A stretch of DNA of 64,000 nucleotides from Mucilaginibacter ginsenosidivorans (GCF_007971025.1 NZ_CP042436.1:4526001-4590000), one strand, 5' to 3'; positions 1 to 8,700 are shown, counted from the stretch's first letter. The notes: generated from the letters alone by a model not told the origin. Program-made: numbers and translations.

Positions 1-1
1 A

Positions 2-793
2 TCGGCAGTTCACCTGGTATGGTACCGCGTACTCATCGCTTCCCTGTCATTATTCTTTTATTTCCGCTTCAACCGAACGGAATTCAAAGTAAGTAAAGCC
101 ACGTTTTTTAAGCTCATCTTTACTGGTGCGCTGGTGGGGGCACATTGGATATTGTTCTTTTTGTCCATTAAATTATCTACGGTTTCCGTGGCCCTGGTGT
201 GCTTCTCGTCGCTCACTTTATTCACCGCTATACTGGAGCCGCTCATCAATAAAAAAAGGATATCTGGTCTCGAGATCATTTCGGGCCTGCTCATCATCCT
301 GGGTATATTCGTCATCTTCAAATTTGAAACACAATACACTAAGGGTATCATAGCCGGGCTCGTATGCGCGGTTTGCGCCAGCCTGTTTTCAATCATCAAC
401 GCCCGGCAGGTACGGCATTACCAGGCACCAGTCATTGCATTTTACGAGCTTTCGGGCGCCTTTGTATGGATATCAATCTACCTGCTTTTTACCAATGGGT
501 TCGGCCAGTCGATGGCCCTTAGCCGTTCCGATTTCGGTTATCTTTTCCTGCTTGGCACCGTCTGTACTTCGCTCGCCTACGTGGCCGGCGTATCGGTAAT
601 GCGCGAACTCTCCCCTTTTCGCGTTGCGCTTATAACTAACCTCGAACCCGTTTATGGCATTATCATGTCGTTCCTTTTTTTTGGTGATATGAATAAAATG
701 ACGACAGGTTTTTGGGTCGGCGCGGTCATCATTCTATCTACCATCTTCCTGTTTCCTGTCGCGCAAAAACAACTGACGAGAAGAAAAAAATAG
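2..793 (+). CDS. EamA/DMT-family transporter, 5'-truncated by the window
   Basis: Integral inner-membrane protein of the drug/metabolite transporter superfamily; the transported solute cannot be told from sequence. The reading frame is open from base 2, so the true start lies outside the window and about 263 residues are visible. Long hydrophobic segments alternate with short polar loops. The segment ending in LEPLINKK (about position 235-255) and the later NLEPVYGIIMSFLFFGD segment are the paired repeat signatures of EamA proteins, which carry two copies of a five-helix domain. The protein ends in a basic tail (LTRRKK), typical of a cytoplasmic C-terminus. The next gene on the same strand is more than 800 bp away, so it looks like the last gene of its unit. 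Confidence 0.85.
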   Translation, partial: SAVHLVWYRVLIASLSLFFYFRFNRTEFKVSKATFFKLIFTGALVGAHWILFFLSIKLSTVSVALVCFSSLTLFTAILEPLINKKRISGLEIISGLLIILGIFVIFKFETQYTKGIIAGLVCAVCASLFSIINARQVRHYQAPVIAFYELSGAFVWISIYLLFTNGFGQSMALSRSDFGYLFLLGTVCTSLAYVAGVSVMRELSPFRVALITNLEPVYGIIMSFLFFGDMNKMTTGFWVGAVIILSTIFLFPVAQKQLTRRKK

Positions 794-819
794 CCTCAAT
801 TCTAAATTTTTGTATACGT

Positions 820-827
820 TATCTTTG
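820..827 (+). promoter_or_regulatory. -7 promoter box TATCTTTG
   Basis: Matches the Bacteroidetes primary sigma -7 consensus TAnnTTTG exactly. No TTTG element is visible at the usual spacing upstream. A start of transcription is expected near 831-833, exactly where the GC-richer foldable stretch begins. No protein gene follows for nearly 800 bp, which is why it may drive a non-coding RNA. Confidence 0.45.
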
Positions 828-830
828 CGA

Positions 831-965
831 TAGGGTAGGGCGCCGCCATTTTTACGCGACCTGCCAGGCTTAATTTAAAGCGATTTAAGCGACTTTATTT
901 AGGAGGTTACTCCAACCTCGACGGCGCAATTCCGATCGCTCACAGGCAAAATATCAAGCAGACTT
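831..965 (+). ncRNA. Candidate structured non-coding RNA
   Basis: Starts just after a TAnnTTTG box. GCGCCG (840-845) is the exact complement of CGGCGC (922-927), which would close a long-range stem. Inside it, GAGGTT (903-908) pairs perfectly with AACCTC (914-919) around a five-base loop ACTCC. The stretch is clearly GC-richer than the flanking AT-rich DNA and holds no ORF. It does not match tmRNA, SRP RNA, RNase P or 6S RNA signatures that I could recognise by eye. The function is unknown and the 3' end is a guess based on base composition. Confidence 0.35.
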
Positions 966-1606
966 AGTGTATTTAATATTACCAATTAATTATTGACATA
1001 AACCAGCGTGAATGCTTGATTTTTAAGAGAAATAATCAAATAAAAAGTACGCTTACAAAAGTACCATAATAATTTTATTAAATTGTTAATCTGATATTTA
1101 CATTGTTTATATCATTAAATAGTTTAACAAATTCGATCTAACTTAAATGTAAAAATGCTAATTAAATTAGCAAATAGCTAACATGAGTAAAAATTTGTAC
1201 ATTAATATATTAATAGTGAGTATATTAATTAATATTATATACAACATTACTTCATGGTAGCTCTTCTTGACAATCACCCGCTACAAAGTGTACCAAGATT
1301 TTATAATCGCATTTTCAAAAAATTGACCAGGTAGTGCTACAAGGTGCAACGCACTTTTTTCGAATGTTTTTTTTCGGCATACCGCATGGGGATTTTTTTA
1401 ACGATGCCGATGCCGGTCATTGGTCCTAAAATCGCGGGGATTGCTTTGTTTAATTTTTTATGTTTTTTTTGTTGCCGGTGCGCGGATATATTTTCTAGCA
1501 TCCGCACCACTCCCCTTCTGTTTTTGTAGATTAGTATTTCATTGCCGGGTCACATTTTTAAATGATATAAACCGAGCCATTTTTTCACCGTTAATTTGAA
1601 ATAGTC

Positions 1607-1885
1607 ATGAGAATAAAAACAATGCTGATCATCTTCATTACGATACTGCTGACCGTAGTGATCATGCAAAATAACGAGCCCGTATTTTTTAATGTGTTAT
1701 TCGCAACCTACCACATTTCGAAACTGGCAATGCTCCTTCTCGCCGCGGCGGCAGGGTTTGTCATCGGTGTGCTTGTCGGCCGGCCCGGGAGACCGAAATA
1801 TATTCCCGGACAGGTAGAGGATGCCGACCCAAAGAAAAATCAACCTAATACACTAAGTGACGAGGACAGGGACTACATCAGTTAA
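1607..1885 (+). CDS. LapA-domain (DUF1049) small membrane protein
   Basis: A 92-residue protein with two hydrophobic segments (residues about 5-21 and 38-57) joined by a short loop containing QNNEPVFFNVLF. This is the typical LapA/DUF1049 pattern: helix, a short N-E-P-V-x-F beta-like loop, then a helix rich in Ala/Leu ending in GVLVGRPGRP. The tail after residue 60 is polar and acidic, probably cytoplasmic. LapA of enterobacteria works with LapB in control of lipopolysaccharide synthesis, but in Bacteroidota the role is not established. Start chosen at the only ATG before the first helix. The next gene begins 21 bp after its stop, suggesting cotranscription. Confidence 0.75.
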   Translation: MRIKTMLIIFITILLTVVIMQNNEPVFFNVLFATYHISKLAMLLLAAAAGFVIGVLVGRPGRPKYIPGQVEDADPKKNQPNTLSDEDRDYIS

Positions 1886-1906
1886 AATAACAAAACAATC
1901 TACTAT

Positions 1907-2788
1907 ATGAAGATCGGATTTATAGGCCTCGGAAACATGGGCATTCCAATGGCTAAAAATTTAATAGCCGCAGGCTATCAGCTACAGGTGTACAACCGCA
2001 CGGCTGAAAAGGCGGACGAACTGGAAGCATCGGCCATCACCAAATGTAACACGCCGGCGGAAGCGGCCGCTAATGTAACGGTGGTTATAAGTATGCTTGC
2101 CGACGATGATACCGTTAAAGAAAGTGTTGTTGGAAAAGACGGCATCTTAAACACTTTTCAAAAAGGTGCGCTTCATATCTCTATGAGCACCATCTCGCCG
2201 GATATTGCACAGTTTCTTTCCGACCAGCATAAAGCTGCGGGGAGTTCTTACCTGGCCGCGCCTGTATTCGGTAGGCCGGAAGCCGCTGCAGCCAAAAAAT
2301 TATGGGTATGCGTTTCGGGGAGCAAAGAAGACAAGGAAACGGCCAACCCCATCCTGGAATGCATTGGGCAGGGCGTAGTTGATTTCGGCGAAGACGCAGG
2401 CGGGGCCAATGTAGTTAAGATAGCAGGGAACTTCATGATCATGTCGTCGCTCGAAATGATGGCCGAGGCGTTCACACTGGCCGAGAAGTTCAACCTCGAT
2501 CGTTCCAAAGTGGCCGAATTTTTCGGTTCTACAATATTTAATGCGCCTATTTATCAAAACTATGGCAGGTTGATAGCAAATAAACAATACGAACCGGTAG
2601 GTTTTAAGGCCAGGTTAGGTTATAAAGATGCCCGCCTTGCATTCAAACTGGCCCAGCAAAGCGAAACACCAATGCCCCTGGGCACGCTTATTCATAACCG
2701 CCTTTTAACGGCGGTGGCCAAAGGATTAGGCGACAGGGATTGGGTAGAAGCCGTTGGCCGCGGCGTAACCGACGACGCAGGTGTGTAA
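1907..2788 (+). CDS. NAD(P)-dependent beta-hydroxyacid dehydrogenase (HIBADH/GLYR family)
   Basis: 293 residues, the usual length of the 3-hydroxyisobutyrate dehydrogenase / glyoxylate-succinic semialdehyde reductase family. The N-terminus has the Rossmann dinucleotide motif GLGNMG (residues 7-12) followed by NRT near residue 31, where an Arg after the beta-2 strand favours NADP(H). The second family motif is seen as APVFGRPEAA near residue 118 (substrate site), and the catalytic Lys is in VVKIAGNFM near residue 170. It oxidises or reduces a 3-hydroxyacid or a small aldehyde; the exact substrate is not readable. It lies 21 bp after the LapA gene, and its stop is one base from the stop of convergent ispE. 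Confidence 0.85.
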   Translation: MKIGFIGLGNMGIPMAKNLIAAGYQLQVYNRTAEKADELEASAITKCNTPAEAAANVTVVISMLADDDTVKESVVGKDGILNTFQKGALHISMSTISPDIAQFLSDQHKAAGSSYLAAPVFGRPEAAAAKKLWVCVSGSKEDKETANPILECIGQGVVDFGEDAGGANVVKIAGNFMIMSSLEMMAEAFTLAEKFNLDRSKVAEFFGSTIFNAPIYQNYGRLIANKQYEPVGFKARLGYKDARLAFKLAQQSETPMPLGTLIHNRLLTAVAKGLGDRDWVEAVGRGVTDDAGV

Positions 2789-2789
2789 A

Positions 2790-3593
2790 TCAAATATTAT
2801 AAAACACCTGGTTTGTTTTTTCTAAAGGCGACAGATCGGGTGTTTTATCAAATATGCCGAATACAGATGCTCCGCTCCCACTCATACTCGCATATATGGC
2901 GCCAGCTTCGTACAGCGCAGCCTTTACGCCCCTTATAACCGCGTGATTTTTAAATACCGACTCCTCGAAATCATTTTTGATAAAATACCGCCATTCCTTT
3001 AGCGGCTCGTTTATCAGCTCATAAAGGGAATATTTCACCTCAGCCGGTTTAACTCCCCGGTAGGCCTCGGAGGTGGATACATGCGCCGGGGGCATAACCA
3101 AAACCAGGCAGCATTTGGACAGATCAAGCTTAATGGGTTCAAACTGGTCGCCTTTTTCAAATGCGAACACCGGCTTACTTTCGATAAAAAAAGCGCAGTC
3201 GGCGCCAAGTTGCCGGGCGTAGTTGAGTTTTTGTTCAGTTGTCAGTCCTAATTCAAATTGCTGATCGATCAGCCTGATAAAAAAAGCCGCATCGGCCGAG
3301 CCGCCGCCAAGCCCTGCACCAATCGGGATATGTTTGTGTAAATGAATATCTACCGCAGGCAGCTTATGGTCGTTTTTGATAAGATGGTAAGCTTTTATGC
3401 AAAGATTGTCCTCTGCCCTGCCCGGTATGGCTAAACCGGATGAATTAAACCTGAGTTCCTTTCCGGGCAATGCTTCAAGTGCGTCGTATATCCGCACCGG
3501 GTAAAAAATAGTTTCGATATTATGGTAACCATCGGGCCGGCGGCCTGTTATATTAATGCCGATGTTGATCTTGGCGTTTGGAAATACGATCAT
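2790..3593 (-). CDS. ispE: 4-diphosphocytidyl-2-C-methyl-D-erythritol kinase
   Basis: Phosphorylates CDP-ME at the 2-hydroxyl in the non-mevalonate isoprenoid pathway (cytoplasm, ATP-dependent). The protein is about 267 residues. It begins with the IspE signature PNAKINIGINITGRRPDGYH and has the GHMP-kinase glycine loop PIGAGLGGGSADAA in the middle; the C-terminus carries the SGSGASVFGIF motif. The frame stays open for 16 more codons upstream to 3641, but the ATG at 3593 is chosen because it gives the family's normal N-terminus and because a -7 box at 3639-3646 would start the transcript inside the longer version. It is convergent with the dehydrogenase gene. Confidence 0.95.
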   Translation of the reverse strand: MIVFPNAKINIGINITGRRPDGYHNIETIFYPVRIYDALEALPGKELRFNSSGLAIPGRAEDNLCIKAYHLIKNDHKLPAVDIHLHKHIPIGAGLGGGSADAAFFIRLIDQQFELGLTTEQKLNYARQLGADCAFFIESKPVFAFEKGDQFEPIKLDLSKCCLVLVMPPAHVSTSEAYRGVKPAEVKYSLYELINEPLKEWRYFIKNDFEESVFKNHAVIRGVKAALYEAGAIYASMSGSGASVFGIFDKTPDLSPLEKTNQVFYNI

Positions 3594-3638
3594 CAGATTG
3601 ATTAACACGGCGTGTATTTTTGCACAACCGTAGGATAC

Positions 3639-3646
3639 CAAAAATA
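3639..3646 (-). promoter_or_regulatory. -7 promoter box (TATTTTTG, minus strand) for ispE
   Basis: The minus strand reads TATTTTTG, an exact TAnnTTTG match. The expected transcription start near 3633 leaves a leader of about 40 bases to the ATG at 3593 and excludes the upstream in-frame start at 3641. No clear -33 TTTG is seen. Confidence 0.5.
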
Positions 3647-3680
3647 GATTATTTTTATTTGTATCGGGAAGTTAGATTCA

Positions 3681-3769
3681 GTTGATTGAGTTAAATGGTT
3701 GATTATTTATGATCGGCCGATATTAAAAATAACCATTCAACTTGATCCAACATAATCAACTTAATTAAC
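3681..3769. repeat. Intergenic word-repeat hairpin (GTTGATT class) before thyA
   Basis: A degenerate short word, GTTGATT/GTTAAAT, is repeated on the left side (3681-3710) and its complement, AATCAAC/ATTCAAC, is repeated on the right side (3731-3765), so the region folds into a long imperfect hairpin. The same construction and similar words recur at 34050-34140 before ychF. It ends only a few bases before the thyA ATG, so it may sit in that gene's leader. Confidence 0.6.
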
Positions 3770-3775
3770 CCGCTA

Positions 3776-4570
3776 ATGAAGCAATACCTCGATCTGATGA
3801 AGCATGTGCTGGCGAACGGCACACAAAAGCACGACCGTACCGGAACCGGCACTTTAAGCGTATTTGGCTACCAGATGCGTTTTAACCTACAGGACGGCTT
3901 TCCACTGGTAACCACCAAAAAGCTTCACCTGAAATCGATCATTCACGAGTTGATTTGGTTTTTGCAGGGCGATACCAATATTGCTTACCTGAAAGAGAAC
4001 GGCGTACGTATTTGGGATGAATGGGCCGATGAGAACGGCAACCTGGGCCCCGTTTATGGGTATCAATGGCGCAGCTGGCCGAAACCCGACGGCGGTCACA
4101 TTGACCAGATAAGCAAGGTGGTGAACCAGATCAAAAACAACCCGGATTCGCGCCGCATTATGGTTTCGGCCTGGAACGTCGCCGATGTGGAGCGCATGGC
4201 GCTCCCCCCCTGCCATAGTCTTTTCCAGTTTTATGTTGCCGACGGCAAATTGTCCTGCCAGTTATACCAGCGCAGCGCTGATATTTTCCTGGGCGTCCCT
4301 TTTAATATCGCCTCATACGCTTTGCTGACCATGATGATGGCCCAGGTATGTAACCTTCAATACGGCGACTTTATCCATACATTTGGCGATGCGCACCTGT
4401 ATAATAATCATATTGAACAGGCAAACCTGCAATTAAGCCGCGAACCCCGCCCGCTGCCAACAATGAAGATCAACCCGGATGTAAAAGATATTTTCCAATT
4501 TAAGTTCGAAGATTTCACACTGGAGAATTATGATCCATGGCCGCATATTAAGGGGGCGGTGGCGGTATAG
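3776..4570 (+). CDS. thyA: Thymidylate synthase
   Basis: Makes dTMP from dUMP with methylene-tetrahydrofolate, releasing dihydrofolate. 264 residues, identical to the E. coli ThyA length. Visible motifs are DRTGTGTLSVFG near the N-terminus (phosphate-binding Arg), RRIMVSAWN, the active-site Cys in LPPCHSLFQFYV, QRSADIFLGVPFNIASY (folate/dUMP binding) and HTFGDAHLYNNH. It begins a unit that continues with a Doc toxin-antitoxin pair and then folA, which recycles the dihydrofolate ThyA produces. The start is the ATG directly before the conserved KQYLDLM. Confidence 0.97.
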   Translation: MKQYLDLMKHVLANGTQKHDRTGTGTLSVFGYQMRFNLQDGFPLVTTKKLHLKSIIHELIWFLQGDTNIAYLKENGVRIWDEWADENGNLGPVYGYQWRSWPKPDGGHIDQISKVVNQIKNNPDSRRIMVSAWNVADVERMALPPCHSLFQFYVADGKLSCQLYQRSADIFLGVPFNIASYALLTMMMAQVCNLQYGDFIHTFGDAHLYNNHIEQANLQLSREPRPLPTMKINPDVKDIFQFKFEDFTLENYDPWPHIKGAVAV

Positions 4571-4584
4571 TTTATTGTCATTTG

Positions 4585-4592
4585 TATATTTG
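4585..4592 (+). promoter_or_regulatory. -7 promoter box TATATTTG, three bases before an ATG
   Basis: Exact TAnnTTTG match. With the usual 4-6 base distance to the transcription start, the transcript would begin at or within two bases of the ATG at 4596, so the antitoxin mRNA would be leaderless. It would give the toxin-antitoxin pair and folA their own promoter independent of thyA. Confidence 0.5.
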
Positions 4593-4595
4593 TAC

Positions 4596-4784
4596 ATGAC
4601 TTCAATTCAAATAAAAGCCGAAATAGACAAACTTTTGGGAGAAATACCGGAAGATGCACTACAAAGTGTATTAGATCTGTTGCATGAAATAAAAAGCCAA
4701 CCGACGGAAAACACCAGATTGGCAGCAAATATTAAAAAAATAATGGTTGAGGATAGGGAGCTTCTCAAAAGACTTGCTCAATGA
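4596..4784 (+). CDS. Putative antitoxin of a Doc-type toxin-antitoxin pair
   Basis: A 62-residue protein, largely alpha-helical and charged (MTSIQIKAEIDKLL at the start, ELLKRLAQ at the end). It has no clear DNA-binding domain and does not look like classical Phd; it resembles small uncharacterised proteins with an IPED..L..VLDLLHEIK helix. The antitoxin role is inferred from its position: it is directly upstream of and overlaps the Doc-like gene by four bases (ATGA), the common arrangement for such pairs. Start at 4596 is chosen because an upstream in-frame ATG (4530) is buried inside thyA and the promoter box lies at 4585-4592. Confidence 0.7.
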   Translation: MTSIQIKAEIDKLLGEIPEDALQSVLDLLHEIKSQPTENTRLAANIKKIMVEDRELLKRLAQ

Positions 4785-5161
4785 TCTATTTAAGGCAAGT
4801 CATTCAAATTCACAATGAGCTGATAAATGAATTTGGTGGTAGCAAAGGAATTAGGAGCATCGATGGGCTTGAGGCAGCAATTGCCCGTCCCTATATGACA
4901 TTTGATCAAAACGAGCTTTACCCCTTGCCTGAAGATAAAGCGGCCGCAGTTTTTGAAAGTCTTATCATTAACCACCCATTTATCGACGGCAATAAACGAA
5001 TAGCTTATTTCATGCTAAGGTTGATTTTATTGGAATCAGGTTTAGATATCCAGGCTTCTGAAATGGGAAAGTACGAAATGACCATTTCTGCGAGCAAGGG
5101 AGATCTTACCATTGATCAAATAAAGTTATGGATAAAAACAAAATTGACGAAAACAGCCTAA
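4781..5161 (+). CDS. Doc-type toxin (Fic/Doc family, death-on-curing)
   Basis: 126 residues, the size of P1 Doc. The catalytic Fic/Doc motif HPFIDGNKR lies at about residues 65-73. In Doc this motif phosphorylates elongation factor Tu on a Thr and halts translation, whereas classical Fic proteins AMPylate. The short length and the GIRSIDGLEAAIARP segment near the N-terminus are Doc features. The gene overlaps its putative antitoxin by four bases, and its TAA overlaps the folA ATG by one base (TAATG), so folA translation is probably coupled to it. Its place between thyA and folA is unusual. Confidence 0.88.
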   Translation: MIYLRQVIQIHNELINEFGGSKGIRSIDGLEAAIARPYMTFDQNELYPLPEDKAAAVFESLIINHPFIDGNKRIAYFMLRLILLESGLDIQASEMGKYEMTISASKGDLTIDQIKLWIKTKLTKTA

Positions 5162-5643
5162 TGACAATAAGCGCTATCGTCGCAATCGGCGAAAACAATG
5201 CCATCGGTAAAAACAACCAATTGTTATGGCACCTGCCTGCCGACCTGAAACATTTCAGGGTAATAACGTCTGGTCATCCTATTATTATGGGTCGCAAAAC
5301 TTTTGATTCGGTAGGCAAACCATTGCCCAATCGCCGTAACATCGTCGTAACCCGGCAGGACATAAAAATTGAGGGTTGTGAAGTTGTCAGATCCATCGAC
5401 GAAGCAATTGACCTATGCAAAGGTGAAGATGAGGTGTTTATCGGCGGAGGGGCCGAAATTTATCGCCTGGCAATGGATAAAACCGATAGAATTTATCTCA
5501 CTGTTGTTCATAAAGCTTTCGATGCCGATACTTTCTTCCCCGAAATTGACTACAAAAAGTGGACCGAGACCGAACGAGAGGACTTCCCGGCCGACGAAAA
5601 AAACAATATACCTTACTCGTTTATCACACTCGAAAGGGCCTAA
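5161..5643 (+). CDS. folA: Dihydrofolate reductase
   Basis: Reduces dihydrofolate to tetrahydrofolate with NADPH; the target of trimethoprim. 160 residues. Motifs: AIVAIGENNAIGKNNQLLWHLPADLKHF at the N-terminus (Trp of the active-site loop, Asp/Glu position in LPADL), GRKTFDS (NADPH), PLPNRRNIVVTR, and IGGGAEIYRLA near residue 98. An upstream in-frame ATG exists at 5128 but lies within the toxin gene. The ATG at 5161 gives the family's normal start and overlaps the toxin stop by one base. It works with thyA (600 bp upstream) in the thymidylate cycle. Confidence 0.96.
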   Translation: MTISAIVAIGENNAIGKNNQLLWHLPADLKHFRVITSGHPIIMGRKTFDSVGKPLPNRRNIVVTRQDIKIEGCEVVRSIDEAIDLCKGEDEVFIGGGAEIYRLAMDKTDRIYLTVVHKAFDADTFFPEIDYKKWTETEREDFPADEKNNIPYSFITLERA

Positions 5644-5670
5644 CACCCAATGCCTTTATTTTGTTTGAAT

Positions 5671-5698
5671 ATAAAATTTTATGCTTATAAAATTTTAT
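5671..5698. promoter_or_regulatory. Two tandem 12-bp palindromes upstream of secDF
   Basis: ATAAAATTTTAT, a perfect palindrome, occurs at 5671-5682 and again at 5687-5698, 16 bp apart. The second copy abuts the -7 box at 5699-5706. This is where a dimeric regulator could block RNA polymerase, but AT-rich DNA makes chance palindromes more likely. Confidence 0.4.
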
Positions 5699-5706
5699 TA
5701 GATTTG
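5699..5706 (+). promoter_or_regulatory. -7 promoter box TAGATTTG for secDF
   Basis: Exact TAnnTTTG match, predicting a transcript start near 5711 and a leader of about 48 bases before the ATG at 5759. No TTTG is visible at the normal -33 spacing; that position is occupied by the tandem palindromes. Confidence 0.45.
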
Positions 5707-5758
5707 CCGTCTTATTTAAAAAGCTTATAAACTAATTTATTACATATTATAATTTACA

Positions 5759-8700
5759 ATGCAAGGTAAAGGGGTTATCAAATTTTTCGCCATCTTTCTG
5801 GCGATAGTCTGCTTATACGAGATTTCGTTCACGTGGGTGGTGCGTAAGGTTAAGGACGATGCCGCAGTATATGCCAAAGGCGATACAACAAAACAAAAAG
5901 CATATTTAGATTCTATATCTACAAAACCGGTTTATCCTATACTGGGCCACACTTATCAATACTGCGAAAACCATGAGCTGGCCCTTGGTCTCGATTTACA
6001 GGGTGGTATGAGCGTAACTATGCAGGTTGCTTTGAGGGACCTGGTGCAGACCCTGGCCAATAAAAACCCCGACCCCACTTTTAACCAGGCTTTGGACAAG
6101 GCCGACATTGACAGCAAAACCAGTCAGAGCGATTATATTACCCTTTTTGTAAAGGAATATGAGGCCCTGAATCCAAACGGCAAGCTGGCAGCTATTTTCG
6201 CTACACAGGATAATCGTGAACACTTGAAGTTCAGTGACGATAATGCCAAAGTTGAAGCTTATTTGAAAGAACAGGCCGACGTAGCCGTTCAGCAAACCTA
6301 CACGGTTATTAATACCCGTATCGACCAGTTTGGTGTAACCCAACCAAACGTCCAATTGCTGAAGGACCGTAACCAGATACTGGTTGAACTGCCTGGTGTA
6401 ACCGAACCTGAACGTGTAAGAAAACTATTACAAGGTACCGCCAAGCTGGAGTTTTACCGGACGTTTACCAATACCGAAGCTTTCGCTACGCTTAACAGTA
6501 TTAATTCGTTACTGGCAGCAAAAAACAAAGCGGCGAAAACTGATTCAACCAAAACAACTGCAAAAACAGACACCGGTAAAGCCGGCAATAAGGTTGCTGA
6601 AACTAAAAAAGACACCTCAAAGGGCGCGCTTTCCCTGTTAAGCAAAGTAAATAAAAGTGCAGGGAAAGACACTTCGTCATTAGCAAGCAAAGCTACGAGG
6701 AGCGCCCAATATCCGTTGTTTACGCTTTTGAGTCCTAACTATATTCAAAACCCTAACACCGGACAGGTGCAAAAATCACCTGTAATTGGTTATGCGCTTA
6801 AAAAAGATACCGCAAGGGTTAATGCTATCCTGAAGTTGCCGGAAGTAAAGGCTGTGATGCCGCAGAACATGAAATTGCTGTGGGGCGTTAAACCGATAGA
6901 GGATAAAACCGATAATTCCAACAACCAGGATAAACGTTTCGAGCTTTATGCAATGAAGCTTACAGGGACAGATAATGGCGCCGTACTCACAGGTGATGTG
7001 GTAACTGATGCCAGGAATGAGGTCGATCCTGTAAAGGGTTCTCCCGAAGTAAGCATGAGCATGAATCCACAGGGTGCCCAGAAATGGAAGGAAGTAACCG
7101 AACAAGCGGCTCCAACTCACGACGCCATTGCCATTGTTCTTGACGATAATGTTTATTCGGCTCCTGAAGTTGAAAATGCTATAACAGGCGGTGAATCAAG
7201 GATCATGGGTAATTTTACCCTGGAAGATACCAAGGACTTGGCCAACGTGCTAAAAGCTGGTCGCCTTCCTGCCCCTGCTCTTATCGTTTCTGAAGCTACA
7301 GTGGGTGCTACTTTAGGCCAGCAGGCTATTAGTGCAGGTTTGCTTTCATCGGTATTGGGTTTCGTAGTGGTGCTCATCTTTATGATCGCCTATTACAACC
7401 GTGCCGGAACTATCGCTGTAGTTGCTGTTATCATCAACGTATTTTTCCTGATGGGCGTTCTCATCAGTTTAAATGCCGTACTAACCATGCCTGGTGTTGC
7501 CGGTATCGTGTTGACGTTAGGTATATCGGTTGACGCCAACGTGCTGATATACGAACGCGCGCGTGAGGAACTTGCCCTGGGTAAATCCATCAAACTGGCG
7601 GTAGCGGATGGTTTTAAACACGCACTTTCATCTATCCTCGACTCGAACATCAGTACATTCCTTACGGGGTTGATCCTATTCGTATTCGGCAGCGGCCCTA
7701 TCAAAGGCTTCGCGGTTGTATTGATGATCGGTATCGCAACTTCATTGTTCTGTTCATTGCTTATCTCAAGGCTCATATTTGAATGGATGATCACCAAAGG
7801 ATGGGACATCAAATTCTCGAACCCATGGAGTTCACACACCTTTAAAAATGCCAACTATGCTTTTGTAAAGAACCGTTTCAAATTCTATGCTTTCTCTGGA
7901 GTTTTCATTATAGCGGGCCTTATATCTATGTTTACACAGGGCTTTAACTATGGCGTCGATTTTGTTGGCGGCCGTACCTATATCGTCCAGTTCGATAATA
8001 AAAATGTAACAACCGAGACCGTCCATAAATCTATCGACGCACCCTTGGGGGCCAGCGAGGTGAAAACATTCGGCGCAGATAAAATAAGTATTACCACCAA
8101 GTACCTGATCGAGGAAAACACGACTTCGGCTGACACAAAGGTTAGGCAGACATTGATCAACGCTTTGGGCAAAAATCCAGAAACTAAGATCACCGACAAG
8201 AACATCATTAAATTCCAAAAAGTGAAGGCCACCATAGCAGAGGGCCTTAAACAATCGGCTTTCTGGACGGTACTTATCGCCATTGTCATCATATCGGCTT
8301 ATATATTACTCCGGTTCCGCAAATGGCAGTTCAGCCTCGGGGCAATGGTGGCTACCGCGCATGATGCTTTGATGGTGTTGTCGTTCTTTTCGCTGTTCAA
8401 GAACTTTATTCCATTCCTGGATATCGACCAGTCGTTCATTGCGGCCATATTGACAGTTATCGGTTACTCTATCAATGATACGGTGGTGGTATTTGACCGT
8501 ATCCGCGAGTTCCTGGGTCTGCACCATTCTGCATCTGATGATCCTAAGGAAGTTATTAATCACGCTATCAATAAAACACTGAGCCGTACTATTATCACCG
8601 CTTTAACCGTGTTATTCGTGCTGATAGTGCTGTTTATATTTGGCGGCGAAGTTATCAGGGGCTTCTCGTTCGCATTGCTGGTAGGCGTTTGCTTTGGTAC

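Larger units (their letters stand above)
794..1606. other. 813-bp intergenic stretch, AT-rich, no convincing ORF
   Basis: No believable protein gene is seen. The first part (about 831-965) is GC-richer and can fold, and is listed separately as a candidate RNA. Positions 966-1260 are very AT-rich with many TTAAT/ATTAAT runs and no recognisable gene. A short hairpin, GTGC-AAC-GCAC followed by six T, lies at 1344-1360 and could terminate plus-strand transcription. A second hairpin pairs 1477-1487 with 1500-1508 (GGTG and CGGAT arms, with a two-base bulge). A 61-codon frame at 1344-1529 is hydrophobic, rich in Cys and Phe, and runs through T-rich DNA, so it is treated as chance. Confidence 0.6.

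Noticed and set aside
1477..1508. Terminator at the GGTG/CGGAT hairpin
   Set aside because: The stem is convincing, but the T-rich run lies on its 5' side for the plus strand and would be an A run on the minus strand, so termination is not supported in either direction.
1344..1529. 61-codon frame in the long first gap
   Set aside because: It runs through T-rich DNA and gives a Phe/Cys-rich, non-protein-like sequence. Its start is inside a hairpin and no promoter or homologue is apparent.
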